Source: an uncultured Desulfomonile sp. (lineage in GTDB: Bacteria; Desulfobacterota; Desulfomonilia; Desulfomonilales; Desulfomonilaceae). Taken from it: a stretch of 5,249 bases of DNA. The stretch is taken from positions 1-5,249 of the forward strand of contig CALDNG010000206.1 of assembly GCA_937915285.1 (NCBI GenBank), in the 5' to 3' direction. The position numbers and the translations under genes were made by a program. Shown piece by piece: positions 1-5,249 of the stretch. The first letter of the stretch is position 1. Every line of letters starts with the position of its first letter. A model generated the notes under the pieces. It was not told the DNA's origin and searched no databases. It saw only the letters and a list, made by a program, of their open reading frames with translations.

Positions 1-131
1 CCATACCAAAGAAATCCCTCATCCGCAGGGTCAAAACCAATATGACCCTCCAGAAGAAAACCGCCCCCAACGAGAATTACAGATAATACAGTGACGAAAA
101 TGACACCCTGATATGTTGATGAGTCGTTCAA
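1..131 (-). CDS. N-terminal fragment of a membrane glycosyltransferase-like protein (GT-C/PMT type), cut by the window edge
   Basis: The minus strand carries an open frame from 206 down to the left edge that is not interrupted. It reads a short polar N-terminus (LNDSSTYQ), one hydrophobic segment (about GVIFVTVLSVILVGGGFLLE, positions 107-48), then HIGFDPADEGFLWYG at the edge. A first membrane helix followed by an acidic DE-containing loop with aromatic residues is typical of GT-C fold enzymes such as dolichyl-/polyprenyl-phosphate mannosyl- or arabinosyltransferase relatives, which use lipid-linked sugars at the membrane; that assignment is inference from about 40 residues. No in-frame ATG exists: an in-frame TAG lies at 209-207. 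I chose TTG at 131 because AGGGGG lies just upstream (141-136, four bases before the start); TTG at 152 is an alternative. Residues upstream of 131 (LRDSIKSTFPTLVGPGGA) also look coding, so the 5' end may be damaged or a 7-base G run (140-134) may hide a frameshift. Divergent from the first porin-like gene. Confidence 0.55.
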   Translation of the reverse strand, partial: MNDSSTYQGVIFVTVLSVILVGGGFLLEGHIGFDPADEGFLWY

Positions 132-240
132 GGCCCCCCCTGGACCGACCAATGTCGGAAATGTCGATTTGATTGAATCGCGCAGACAGTTAACATTGCT
201 AACGTGCTAATGCTTGGGACTCCATAACACCATCTGGCCA

Positions 241-699
241 ATGTCTCAACCAAAAGCTTTACTAACACCATATTTGCTTGATGAGGGTTTTACCTGGAGC
301 AATTTGCTTCTCCTGAGGAGCTACAAAAAACCTGCAACAGAAAGGCAGGAAAAATTTTTCCAGATCCACTCTTCACTCTTGTTGAAAGACCTTGGCGTTC
401 CCCATTTTAACAACATTCTGCAGAAGTCCATACCTTAGAGGCTGAGTTGGCCGAACGCGCCTCCAAAAAAATTTATCGTCTTTGTTAGCCAGAATTACAA
501 ACCCTAGCCCCCGAGAGCTCTACTAATCAACTGTTACAATTTTGTACAACTTATTGAAGATCTTACCAAAATGGCTCTTGACCCATAGCCAATGGTGCGC
601 CAAGATGATTCAAATTGGAAAATCAAAAATAGTTTTGATGACCGGAAGTGTCCTTATGGCCGTTTCGGTGTTGAACGTGGTTTTGCGTTCAATTTGTAA
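241..699 (+). pseudogene. Decayed protein gene of about 153 codons, family not recognised
   Basis: No intact gene spans this stretch, but a protein-like reading can be followed by switching frames. It starts at ATG 241 (MSQPKALLTPYLLDEG). It shifts frame at the GGGTTTT run (285-291) and continues FYLEQFASPEELQKTC, RKAGKIFPDPLFTLVERPWR, then after a TAA (408-410) EVHTLEAELAERASKKIYRL, and after a TAG (486-488) PELQTLAPESSTNQLLQF. It shifts back at the TTTT run near 540 into VQLIEDLTKMALDP, TAG (586-588), then PMVRQDDSNWKIKNSFDDRK and a C-terminal YGRFGVERGFAFNL, stopping at TAA 697-699. The two shifts cancel, so the ends are in the same frame. Helix-like, charged stretches suggest former coding. 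I do not recognise the family and saw no transposase or recombinase motif. There is no convincing ribosome binding site before 241. A chance alternation of frames is possible. Confidence 0.4.
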
Positions 700-700
700 C

Positions 701-726
701 CACCGATGAAGAAAGTTTCATCAGTG
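701..726 (+). promoter_or_regulatory. Leader inverted repeat upstream of the first porin-like gene
   Basis: CACCGATGAA (701-710) and TTCATCAGTG (717-726) form a stem with 9 of 10 pairs (one C-A mismatch) around a 6-base loop GAAAGT. It ends 13 bases before the AGGAGG at 740-745, so if transcribed it would sit directly 5' of the ribosome binding site. It could be an operator, an mRNA-stabilising stem or chance. No clear promoter is visible for this gene. The best sigma70-like pair is weak: TTGACC (578-583), 17 bases, then CAAGAT (601-606). TTGAAC (671-676) with TTGTAA (694-699) is another poor match. Confidence 0.3.
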
Positions 727-754
727 ATTTGATTCTTTTAGGAGGATGGTTGTT

Positions 755-2512
755 ATGAACCGAAAATTGATAATGCTTGTTCTGAGCGTCGGTTTAATTG
801 CTGGGATCATGACTTCTACGGCTGATGCGTGGGAGTTTGAGATGGACGGTATTTTCACATGGCAGTACACCAAAGCAGGGCAACTGGGAGACCATGGTTT
901 TTTTGGCAAATTCGATGTCGATAATTCTGCCGGTAACAACGGTCGATATGGAAGCTTGAATGGATGGTTTGGCCCTCGTTTTGGAGTGGTGAGTAATCCT
1001 GTCGAAATGACTTCGGGTTCTGACGCCGCATATAACGTCATATACATGAGCACGAATATGCAGGTCAGGCTCAATCCCGCGATTCGAGTCCGTGGTAACT
1101 ACTACCTTGCAGCATGGAACTATCTGACGCCCAACACGGATGCGACTGCTGATCTAGTTTCATACGGTTATCCATCAATGATGTTTGATGGTGTCCAAAG
1201 ATCTTTTTCTCCAGGATATTGGAGGACCCTCTGGTTAACGGCTCAGCTGCCATTTGGAGAAATAGCGGTTGGGAAGCGACCCTCAAGTTTTGGTATGGGT
1301 TTATTTGCCGACGGCGCAGACAATCAGTCCTCGGAATCACTGTCGCTCTTTGCCTTTTCAGGTCCTTTTCGCTTTGGCTGGTCTTTCTATCCAGCCAGAC
1401 GGATCGCGTCAAATAGATATTTCAATGAAGTAGCTGACGTGAATGCTCTGAGAGGTTACCAATTTGGACCGGTAGTCACTTATAGGCAAGGACCCTTCGA
1501 TCTGGGCGTGTCAGTGCAATTTGTATCGGCTCATAACGGTCTTGAGGGAAGCACTGCGCAAAATAAATCTGACACCTATGATGGGCCGGTTTGGGATAGA
1601 TCGGATCACTATGGGTCGGCATATATGAAATATAACAACGGCCGTTTTTTCATCAATTATGAATTTGACTGGTACAATCGTATTCAAAGGTATTCCAGCA
1701 ATAATGTGCTGGCCTCCAACTATGCTGACATCCTGGACCGGGCTACCACCCGTTATATTGAACACTACAGGACGGGTCTTGAAACCGGCGTTTTAGCCGG
1801 CCCAGCGAAAGTTTCCCTTCTAGCAGCCTGGTGTGGTGGAGGCGATAGAAGGATGGGGAGTGTGCGAGGAATCAACCAGGGTGACCTCACGGGATCCGGT
1901 GTCGGCAGCACGGATGCGACCTCATTTTCCAATACGTCCGTATTCCGTCCATACAGTTTCCTGGCTGTTTATATGTATGGTTTGGGAACATCAATAAACG
2001 CCGCCACAGGATATGGTTATGTGGACGACGCCATGACTTACGGCGCCCGCTTAGATTATGCCGTAGCTGCCAACCTCAACCTTTTTGGAACCTTTTTCTG
2101 GGCTGACAGGGTTGGGAACGCCTATGGATGGGGCTTCCTGAGGCCTGCCACGCTCGATGGCGGCTTAGTCGATGTGCCAGGAGCAATCGAACGGGCATAT
2201 CGCGGCACGACCAACGTAAACGCATCCGCTAATGTGGCTCCTAATATTCCCGACAACAACCTTGGGTGGGAAATAGACGCTGGATTTGATTGGAAATTAC
2301 TGGAAGGCCTTACCCTTCGTTCCACATTTGCATATTGGGTTCCGGGCAAGTGGTTTAGCTATGCCGCCATGGATAAAGCAAATCCTAACTGGCTTCAAGG
2401 AACTCTCAATAATCCCGGCGCTCTCGCTGGTGGCGGAAACTGGGGAACCACTCCGGGAAGAACAATTGACCCAGTTTATGGAGTTGATTTTAGGCTCGAA
2501 GGAGAATTCTAA
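755..2512 (+). CDS. Exported outer-membrane beta-barrel protein, porin-like (first paralogue)
   Basis: The product is 585 residues. Residues 1-25 are a Sec signal peptide: basic NRK, a hydrophobic core, and an ADA|WEF signal peptidase I site, leaving about 560 mature residues. The mature part is rich in Gly, Asn, Tyr, Trp and Phe with alternating polar/aromatic strands and ends in VYGVDFRLEGEF, a C-terminal Phe beta-signal of the type read by the BAM machinery, so an outer-membrane barrel is likely. Residues about 146-196 contain a strand-turn-strand (TLWLTAQLPFGEIAVGKRP) followed by SSFGMGLFADGADN, which resembles the strand leading into the pore-constricting loop of porins. That is inference; the substrate is unknown. 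Start choice: ATG 746 touches AGGAGG (740-745) and cannot be served by it; ATG 755 lies nine bases downstream, the same spacing as in the paralogue, and gives MNRKLI matching MIRKLI. The gene appears monocistronic, with a terminator 34 bases after the stop. Confidence 0.85.
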   Translation: MNRKLIMLVLSVGLIAGIMTSTADAWEFEMDGIFTWQYTKAGQLGDHGFFGKFDVDNSAGNNGRYGSLNGWFGPRFGVVSNPVEMTSGSDAAYNVIYMSTNMQVRLNPAIRVRGNYYLAAWNYLTPNTDATADLVSYGYPSMMFDGVQRSFSPGYWRTLWLTAQLPFGEIAVGKRPSSFGMGLFADGADNQSSESLSLFAFSGPFRFGWSFYPARRIASNRYFNEVADVNALRGYQFGPVVTYRQGPFDLGVSVQFVSAHNGLEGSTAQNKSDTYDGPVWDRSDHYGSAYMKYNNGRFFINYEFDWYNRIQRYSSNNVLASNYADILDRATTRYIEHYRTGLETGVLAGPAKVSLLAAWCGGGDRRMGSVRGINQGDLTGSGVGSTDATSFSNTSVFRPYSFLAVYMYGLGTSINAATGYGYVDDAMTYGARLDYAVAANLNLFGTFFWADRVGNAYGWGFLRPATLDGGLVDVPGAIERAYRGTTNVNASANVAPNIPDNNLGWEIDAGFDWKLLEGLTLRSTFAYWVPGKWFSYAAMDKANPNWLQGTLNNPGALAGGGNWGTTPGRTIDPVYGVDFRLEGEF

Positions 2513-2546
2513 AATATCCGACTTTCAAAACGCTTAATTAATCCGG

Positions 2547-2577
2547 GCGATGGGCATTGACGCCCATCGCTTTCTTT
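2547..2577 (+). terminator. Intrinsic terminator of the first porin-like gene
   Basis: A perfect 9-bp GC-rich stem, GCGATGGGC (2547-2555) with GCCCATCGC (2562-2570), encloses a 6-base loop and is followed by TTTCTTT. It is 34 bases past the stop codon. This is a textbook Rho-independent terminator and separates the two paralogues transcriptionally. Confidence 0.9.
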
Positions 2578-2899
2578 CGAGCACTCATTTTGGGGAGACG
2601 CTTCGGACCATTTAGCCTTGATTTGCTGCTCCAGTTTATCCTCAATTAACAGTGCGTCTATCTGAGTCATATGAACTGTCATGAATGAAATAAAAGGACA
2701 TACGTTTCTAGTACTTTTAGGAACTACCTTAGTATTCACCACTTCCATATTCACGACCGTTGCTACTATCCCGCGTCAAATCAGTTCCGATTAATGGTCA
2801 GTCTGAAAATCTGCTCTCAACCAACTCTCCATGCAGATCTGCGCCCAGAATCTTGTCCTTATTTCAGACGTATTTTTTGACAAAGAAATCTATTTTACC
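2578..2899. other. Spacer between the two paralogues with no convincing gene
   Basis: This stretch holds no supported gene. A minus-strand frame covers 2754-2509, and its middle part (IDALLIEDKLEQQIKAKWSE, about 2661-2602) looks helix-like, but no Shine-Dalgarno precedes any of its Met codons, it runs through the terminator stem and overlaps the end of the first porin-like gene. It may be a decayed fragment or chance. A 10-base palindrome, GCAGATCTGC, lies at 2833-2842. A TTGACAAAG at 2877-2885 is a near copy of the TTGACACAG at 2900-2908 in the promoter that follows. Confidence 0.4.
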
Positions 2900-2929
2900 T
2901 TGACACAGTTCACAAATTTGTCGTAGGAT
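2900..2929 (+). promoter_or_regulatory. Sigma70-type promoter for the second porin-like gene
   Basis: A perfect -35 box TTGACA (2900-2905), an 18-base spacer and TAGGAT (2924-2929, four of six matches to TATAAT). The predicted start near 2936 gives a leader of roughly 145 bases. Around the -10 lie two copies of ATTTGTC (2916-2922 and 2928-2934, 12 bases apart), and the reverse complement of their core, GACAAA, lies at 2879-2884; these could be an operator but the units are short. The box position fits a separate transcription unit after the upstream terminator. Confidence 0.55.
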
Positions 2930-2977
2930 TTGTCTCAAATATTAATATAGCTGGAACTTGCCTTAAAATCCCCCACT

Positions 2978-3008
2978 AAAGCCACGTCAGGTCTTTTGTG
3001 GCGGCTTT
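2978..3008 (+). promoter_or_regulatory. Leader hairpin in the 5' untranslated region of the second porin-like gene
   Basis: Two alternative pairings share the 5' arm: GCCAC (2981-2985) with GTGGC (2998-3002), or AAAGCC (2978-2983) with GGCTTT (3003-3008), the latter extended by AC/GT across a 3-base bulge. The loop is 12 bases (2986-2997). No T run follows, so it is not an ordinary intrinsic terminator. It lies about 60 bases before the ribosome binding site and could affect mRNA stability or regulation. No known riboswitch class is recognisable. Confidence 0.35.
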
Positions 3009-3066
3009 GAGGTAAACACGTCAAATTTGGATGGAAATGTATCCGTCCTGTTTTTGATCCGATTTA

Positions 3067-3072
3067 AGGAGG
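3067..3072 (+). promoter_or_regulatory. Perfect Shine-Dalgarno of the second porin-like gene
   Basis: AGGAGG is followed by exactly nine bases (AAATTTGTC) before ATG 3082. The first paralogue has AGGAGG at 740-745 with the same nine-base gap if its start is ATG 755, which is why the upstream ATG 746 was rejected. Strong sites on both genes are consistent with abundantly made envelope proteins. Confidence 0.85.
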
Positions 3073-3081
3073 AAATTTGTC

Positions 3082-4836
3082 ATGATTCGAAAATTAATAA
3101 CGCCGATACTAGCAGTCGGCCTTATCGTTTGCCTCATGGTTCCCGGCGCTAACGCCTGGGAATTCTCTATGGATGGCACGTTTACGTGGCATTACGCGTT
3201 AAGAAGTCAAACCGGCCCCAATGGTTTTTTCGGGGCCTATGACCAAGATGCAGGAGCTCAAGGTGGCGTGCTTGGACAGAACGCTCCGTTGAATTTCTGG
3301 GCCGGCTTCAGAATGATTGATAATCAGCTTCGCAACAATGAAGAGCTAGTTTCTGGGAGTGATGCGGGATTCAATTCAATGTTTATGACCACTAACATGC
3401 AGGTTAGGATGAATCCAGCCGTCCGTATCAGGGGTAACTACTATATCGGTCAATGGAGCACGCCGGGAGCTGAAACGTCTTTCGGCCATTTGGTTAATCC
3501 AGAGTATCTGAGCATGCAAGCTCATGGGGTTCAACGGTCTTTCTCGCCTGGTTACTGGCGCACCTTGTGGCTAACAGCCCAATTACCATGGGGCGAAATT
3601 GCCGTTGGAAAGAGACCATCTAGTTGGGGAATGGGGTTGTCTTTTGACGGCGCGGACAACCGATCGTCAGAGTCATTGGCGCTTGCTGCGCCATTTGGAC
3701 CAATTCGGGTGCAGTTATCTTTTTATCCATCGAGGCGTGCTCAGGGCACAGCTTATTTCAACAATAATTACGATAAGAATAATACACGTGTTTTTGATAT
3801 GACTATTCCAAACGTCACCTACAACTGTGGTCCCTTAAGCCTTGGAATAGTAGCAACATGGGTAAGACACCATCAAGGTGGTGAGAGCTTGCTAGTAGCG
3901 CCAAATACCCGCTTCACCACCCAAGGGGCGGAAGGACAGGCTGGGGTTTATCGTGATTATGATGAATGGTACGCAAGCGCGTACATGAAGTATAACAATG
4001 GTAGATTTTTTGTTAACACCGAAGTTCAAACCGACCAACAAACCTATAGATGGTTGAGCAACAATAATGGCGCCAGCCCCCTATACGGTGCAAGTTATGT
4101 AAACACCAACGGCGTGTGGGAGAATAGAGTGAACGCTCCTACATACATGGAGCATTGGGGTTGGGCTATAGAAGCTGGTGTTTTAGCAGGGCCTTCCAAA
4201 ATAAGCTTGCTCTATTCATTAATGACGGGCAACGATACCCGCGTGGACATCAATGGGACCAGAAGACTTGTCACAATAGGTGTGCAGGGAGACACATGGT
4301 CTAACGTAAGTGTTTTTAGGCCATACAGTTATCTCATGGCATATAGCTATGGTATGGGTAATACAGCGCCTGTTACGGATACACGAGAAGGTTATGTGAC
4401 CGACGCAAATGTATACGCTGCCAGATTGGATTACGCCCTCGCTGCCAACCTTAACATATTCGGTAGTTTCATGTGGGCGGAACGTTTCTCCAAAAGCGGA
4501 TACACATGGGGTTTTGTCTACCCAACCAATGGCAGTGGCAATTTGACCAGGCTTAACTCAGATGTCGCTTTTGCGCCTAGTATTCCCGACACGGCTCTAG
4601 GATGGGAAATCGACGCCGGAGCTGATTGGAAACTACTTGAAAGCCTTACCCTAAGAACGACTTTCGCTTATTGGCAACCCGGTAAGTGGTTTAGTTATGC
4701 CTGCCAAGATAAATCTGTAGCTGGTTGGGGAACCAACACTTTGAATGCATCTTGGGCTAACAACTGGCTCACTCGTCCCGACAAAACCATAGATCCCGTC
4801 TGGGGATTGGATTTCAGACTGGAAGGCACATTCTAG
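3082..4836 (+). CDS. Exported outer-membrane beta-barrel protein, porin-like (second paralogue)
   Basis: The product is 584 residues, one shorter than its upstream paralogue. The signal peptide (residues 1-25, MIRKLI, hydrophobic core, ANA|WEF) is cut at the same position; Cys17 is not in a proper lipobox (Val at -1), so this is not a lipoprotein. The mature protein ends in VWGLDFRLEGTF, a terminal-Phe barrel signal. Alignment by eye shows residues 149-199 identical to the paralogue at about 46 of 51 positions, and residues 501-541 at about 34 of 41, including LGWEIDAG, DWKLLE and PGKWFSYA. Other shared blocks are YMKYNNGRFF (301-310), VFRPYS (411-416) and LDYA.AANLN (449-458). Divergence concentrates at about 220-295 and 315-360, likely surface loops. 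Function as a porin or other outer-membrane channel is inference; no specific substrate can be named. It has its own promoter and terminator and faces a convergent minus-strand gene. Confidence 0.85.
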   Translation: MIRKLITPILAVGLIVCLMVPGANAWEFSMDGTFTWHYALRSQTGPNGFFGAYDQDAGAQGGVLGQNAPLNFWAGFRMIDNQLRNNEELVSGSDAGFNSMFMTTNMQVRMNPAVRIRGNYYIGQWSTPGAETSFGHLVNPEYLSMQAHGVQRSFSPGYWRTLWLTAQLPWGEIAVGKRPSSWGMGLSFDGADNRSSESLALAAPFGPIRVQLSFYPSRRAQGTAYFNNNYDKNNTRVFDMTIPNVTYNCGPLSLGIVATWVRHHQGGESLLVAPNTRFTTQGAEGQAGVYRDYDEWYASAYMKYNNGRFFVNTEVQTDQQTYRWLSNNNGASPLYGASYVNTNGVWENRVNAPTYMEHWGWAIEAGVLAGPSKISLLYSLMTGNDTRVDINGTRRLVTIGVQGDTWSNVSVFRPYSYLMAYSYGMGNTAPVTDTREGYVTDANVYAARLDYALAANLNIFGSFMWAERFSKSGYTWGFVYPTNGSGNLTRLNSDVAFAPSIPDTALGWEIDAGADWKLLESLTLRTTFAYWQPGKWFSYACQDKSVAGWGTNTLNASWANNWLTRPDKTIDPVWGLDFRLEGTF

Positions 4837-4867
4837 GAAGCCTCGTTTAACATAACATAGCAAGCCG

Positions 4868-4902
4868 AAGGCGTTGGGCGTGATAAGCTCATCGCCTTTT
4901 TT
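4868..4902 (+). terminator. Intrinsic terminator of the second porin-like gene
   Basis: The stem pairs AAGGCG (4868-4873) with CGCCTT (4893-4898), then after one T-T mismatch TGGGC (4875-4879) with GCTCA (4887-4891, one G-T wobble), leaving a 7-base loop. The 3' arm merges into six Ts (4897-4902), followed by CTTTTC. It starts 32 bases after the stop, a spacing close to that of the upstream paralogue, although the stem sequence is unrelated. The minus strand lacks a matching T run, so it acts only rightward. Confidence 0.85.
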
Positions 4903-5073
4903 CTTTTCTGGGTGGAAGCGGATTCAGAGTTCGACTTCTGGTCAGGGATTATGAGGTGACAGGGAGGGGCGCCAGGAGTTCATGTCAGGATTCATATTCC
5001 TGAGAGTTCAATTTCTTTTCGCATTGCATTAGATGACCATTTCTGACAGCGCAAGTAGATGAATGCCAGTGTT

Positions 5074-5249
5074 TCAGATTTGGGCGAGATAATCTTCGAG
5101 GGATGAAGAGAAAATATTGTTCCCCATGGGAAATGATTCGTCGTTTAGCGAGAGTATGATGGACTTGTGAACATCAAAGGCTTCAAAGACTCGGCGAAAG
5201 CGGCGTAGGTTTGATCCCATGGAGGTATTTGGAGTCTTGGTAAGTTTGA
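5074..5249 (-). CDS. C-terminal end of an unrecognised protein, entering from the right edge
   Basis: On the minus strand a frame is open from the right edge (first full codon at 5247) to TGA at 5076-5074, giving 57 residues. They read KLTKTPNTSMGSNLRRFRRV, then FEAFDVHKSIILSLNDESFP and MGNNIFSSSLEDYLAQI. The mix of charged, hydrophobic and amphipathic stretches looks like genuine protein. ATG at 5220 is in frame but has no Shine-Dalgarno (ACCTCC precedes it), so the true start is probably outside the window. I do not recognise the family. It is convergent with the second porin-like gene. Downstream of its stop, 4985-5003 contains a weak 6-bp inverted repeat (TCAGGA/TCCTGA) without a T run, so no clear terminator is visible for it. 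Confidence 0.5.
   Translation of the reverse strand, partial: KLTKTPNTSMGSNLRRFRRVFEAFDVHKSIILSLNDESFPMGNNIFSSSLEDYLAQI

Noticed and set aside
214..438. Intact 74-codon frame beginning with TTG on the plus strand
   Set aside because: No ribosome binding site. Its first part fits the decayed gene, but after about 285 another frame reads more protein-like, so I treat it as part of the pseudogene.
721..1412. Minus-strand frames opposite the first barrel gene (about 113-117 codons)
   Set aside because: They lie antisense to a well-supported gene and show no ribosome binding site or recognisable domain; they are shadow frames.
2509..2754. Minus-strand frame of 81 codons between the two barrel genes
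   Set aside because: No Shine-Dalgarno before any Met, it passes through the terminator stem and overlaps the end of the first barrel gene. Only its middle part looks protein-like, so at most it is a decayed fragment.
3129..3134. Possible lipoprotein signal around Cys17 of the second barrel protein
   Set aside because: The residue before Cys is Val, which does not fit a lipobox, and the ANA|WEF site matches the paralogue's cleavage site.
4651..4863. Minus-strand frame of 70 codons overlapping the end of the second barrel gene
   Set aside because: Antisense to the conserved C-terminal coding region; composition mirrors the plus-strand gene.
4985..5003. Inverted repeat TCAGGA/TCCTGA as a terminator for the right-edge minus gene
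   Set aside because: Only 6 bp and not followed by a T run on either strand.

Overview
The window holds two complete, co-directional, paralogous genes for exported outer-membrane beta-barrel (porin-like) proteins, flanked by fragments of two minus-strand genes that run off the edges. The signal peptides, the C-terminal phenylalanine beta-signals, strong AGGAGG ribosome binding sites and roughly balanced base composition point to a diderm (Gram-negative) bacterium. My best guess is a sulfate-reducing or syntrophic member of the Desulfobacterota (Desulfomonile-like), but this rests on general resemblance and was not tested.

Layout. Positions 1-131 (frame open to 206) on the minus strand encode the N-terminal part of a membrane protein that resembles a GT-C/PMT-type glycosyltransferase; its C-terminal part lies outside the window. 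Positions 241-699 on the plus strand look like a decayed gene of about 153 codons, with two mutually compensating frameshifts and three in-frame stops. A small inverted repeat at 701-726 lies in the presumed leader of the first porin-like gene (755-2512), which ends at a strong intrinsic terminator (2547-2577). A 569-base spacer follows, with a good sigma70-type promoter (2900-2929) and a leader hairpin (2978-3008). Next come the second porin-like gene (3082-4836) and its own terminator (4868-4902). At the right edge, 5074-5249 on the minus strand is the C-terminal end of an unrecognised protein, convergent with the second porin gene.

How the genes work together. The two barrel genes are a tandem duplication, but each appears to be its own transcription unit: each has a terminator, and the second has a promoter in the spacer. 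They share signal-peptide architecture, identical Shine-Dalgarno spacing, a very strongly conserved block near residues 146-199 and a conserved C-terminal third, while the presumed loop regions have diverged. This fits alternative or differently regulated outer-membrane channels, but the substrate cannot be read from the sequence. I see no defence system, CRISPR array, tRNA, rRNA or intact mobile element. The least ordinary items are the twin barrels, the decayed reading frame and the glycosyltransferase fragment without a normal start codon.
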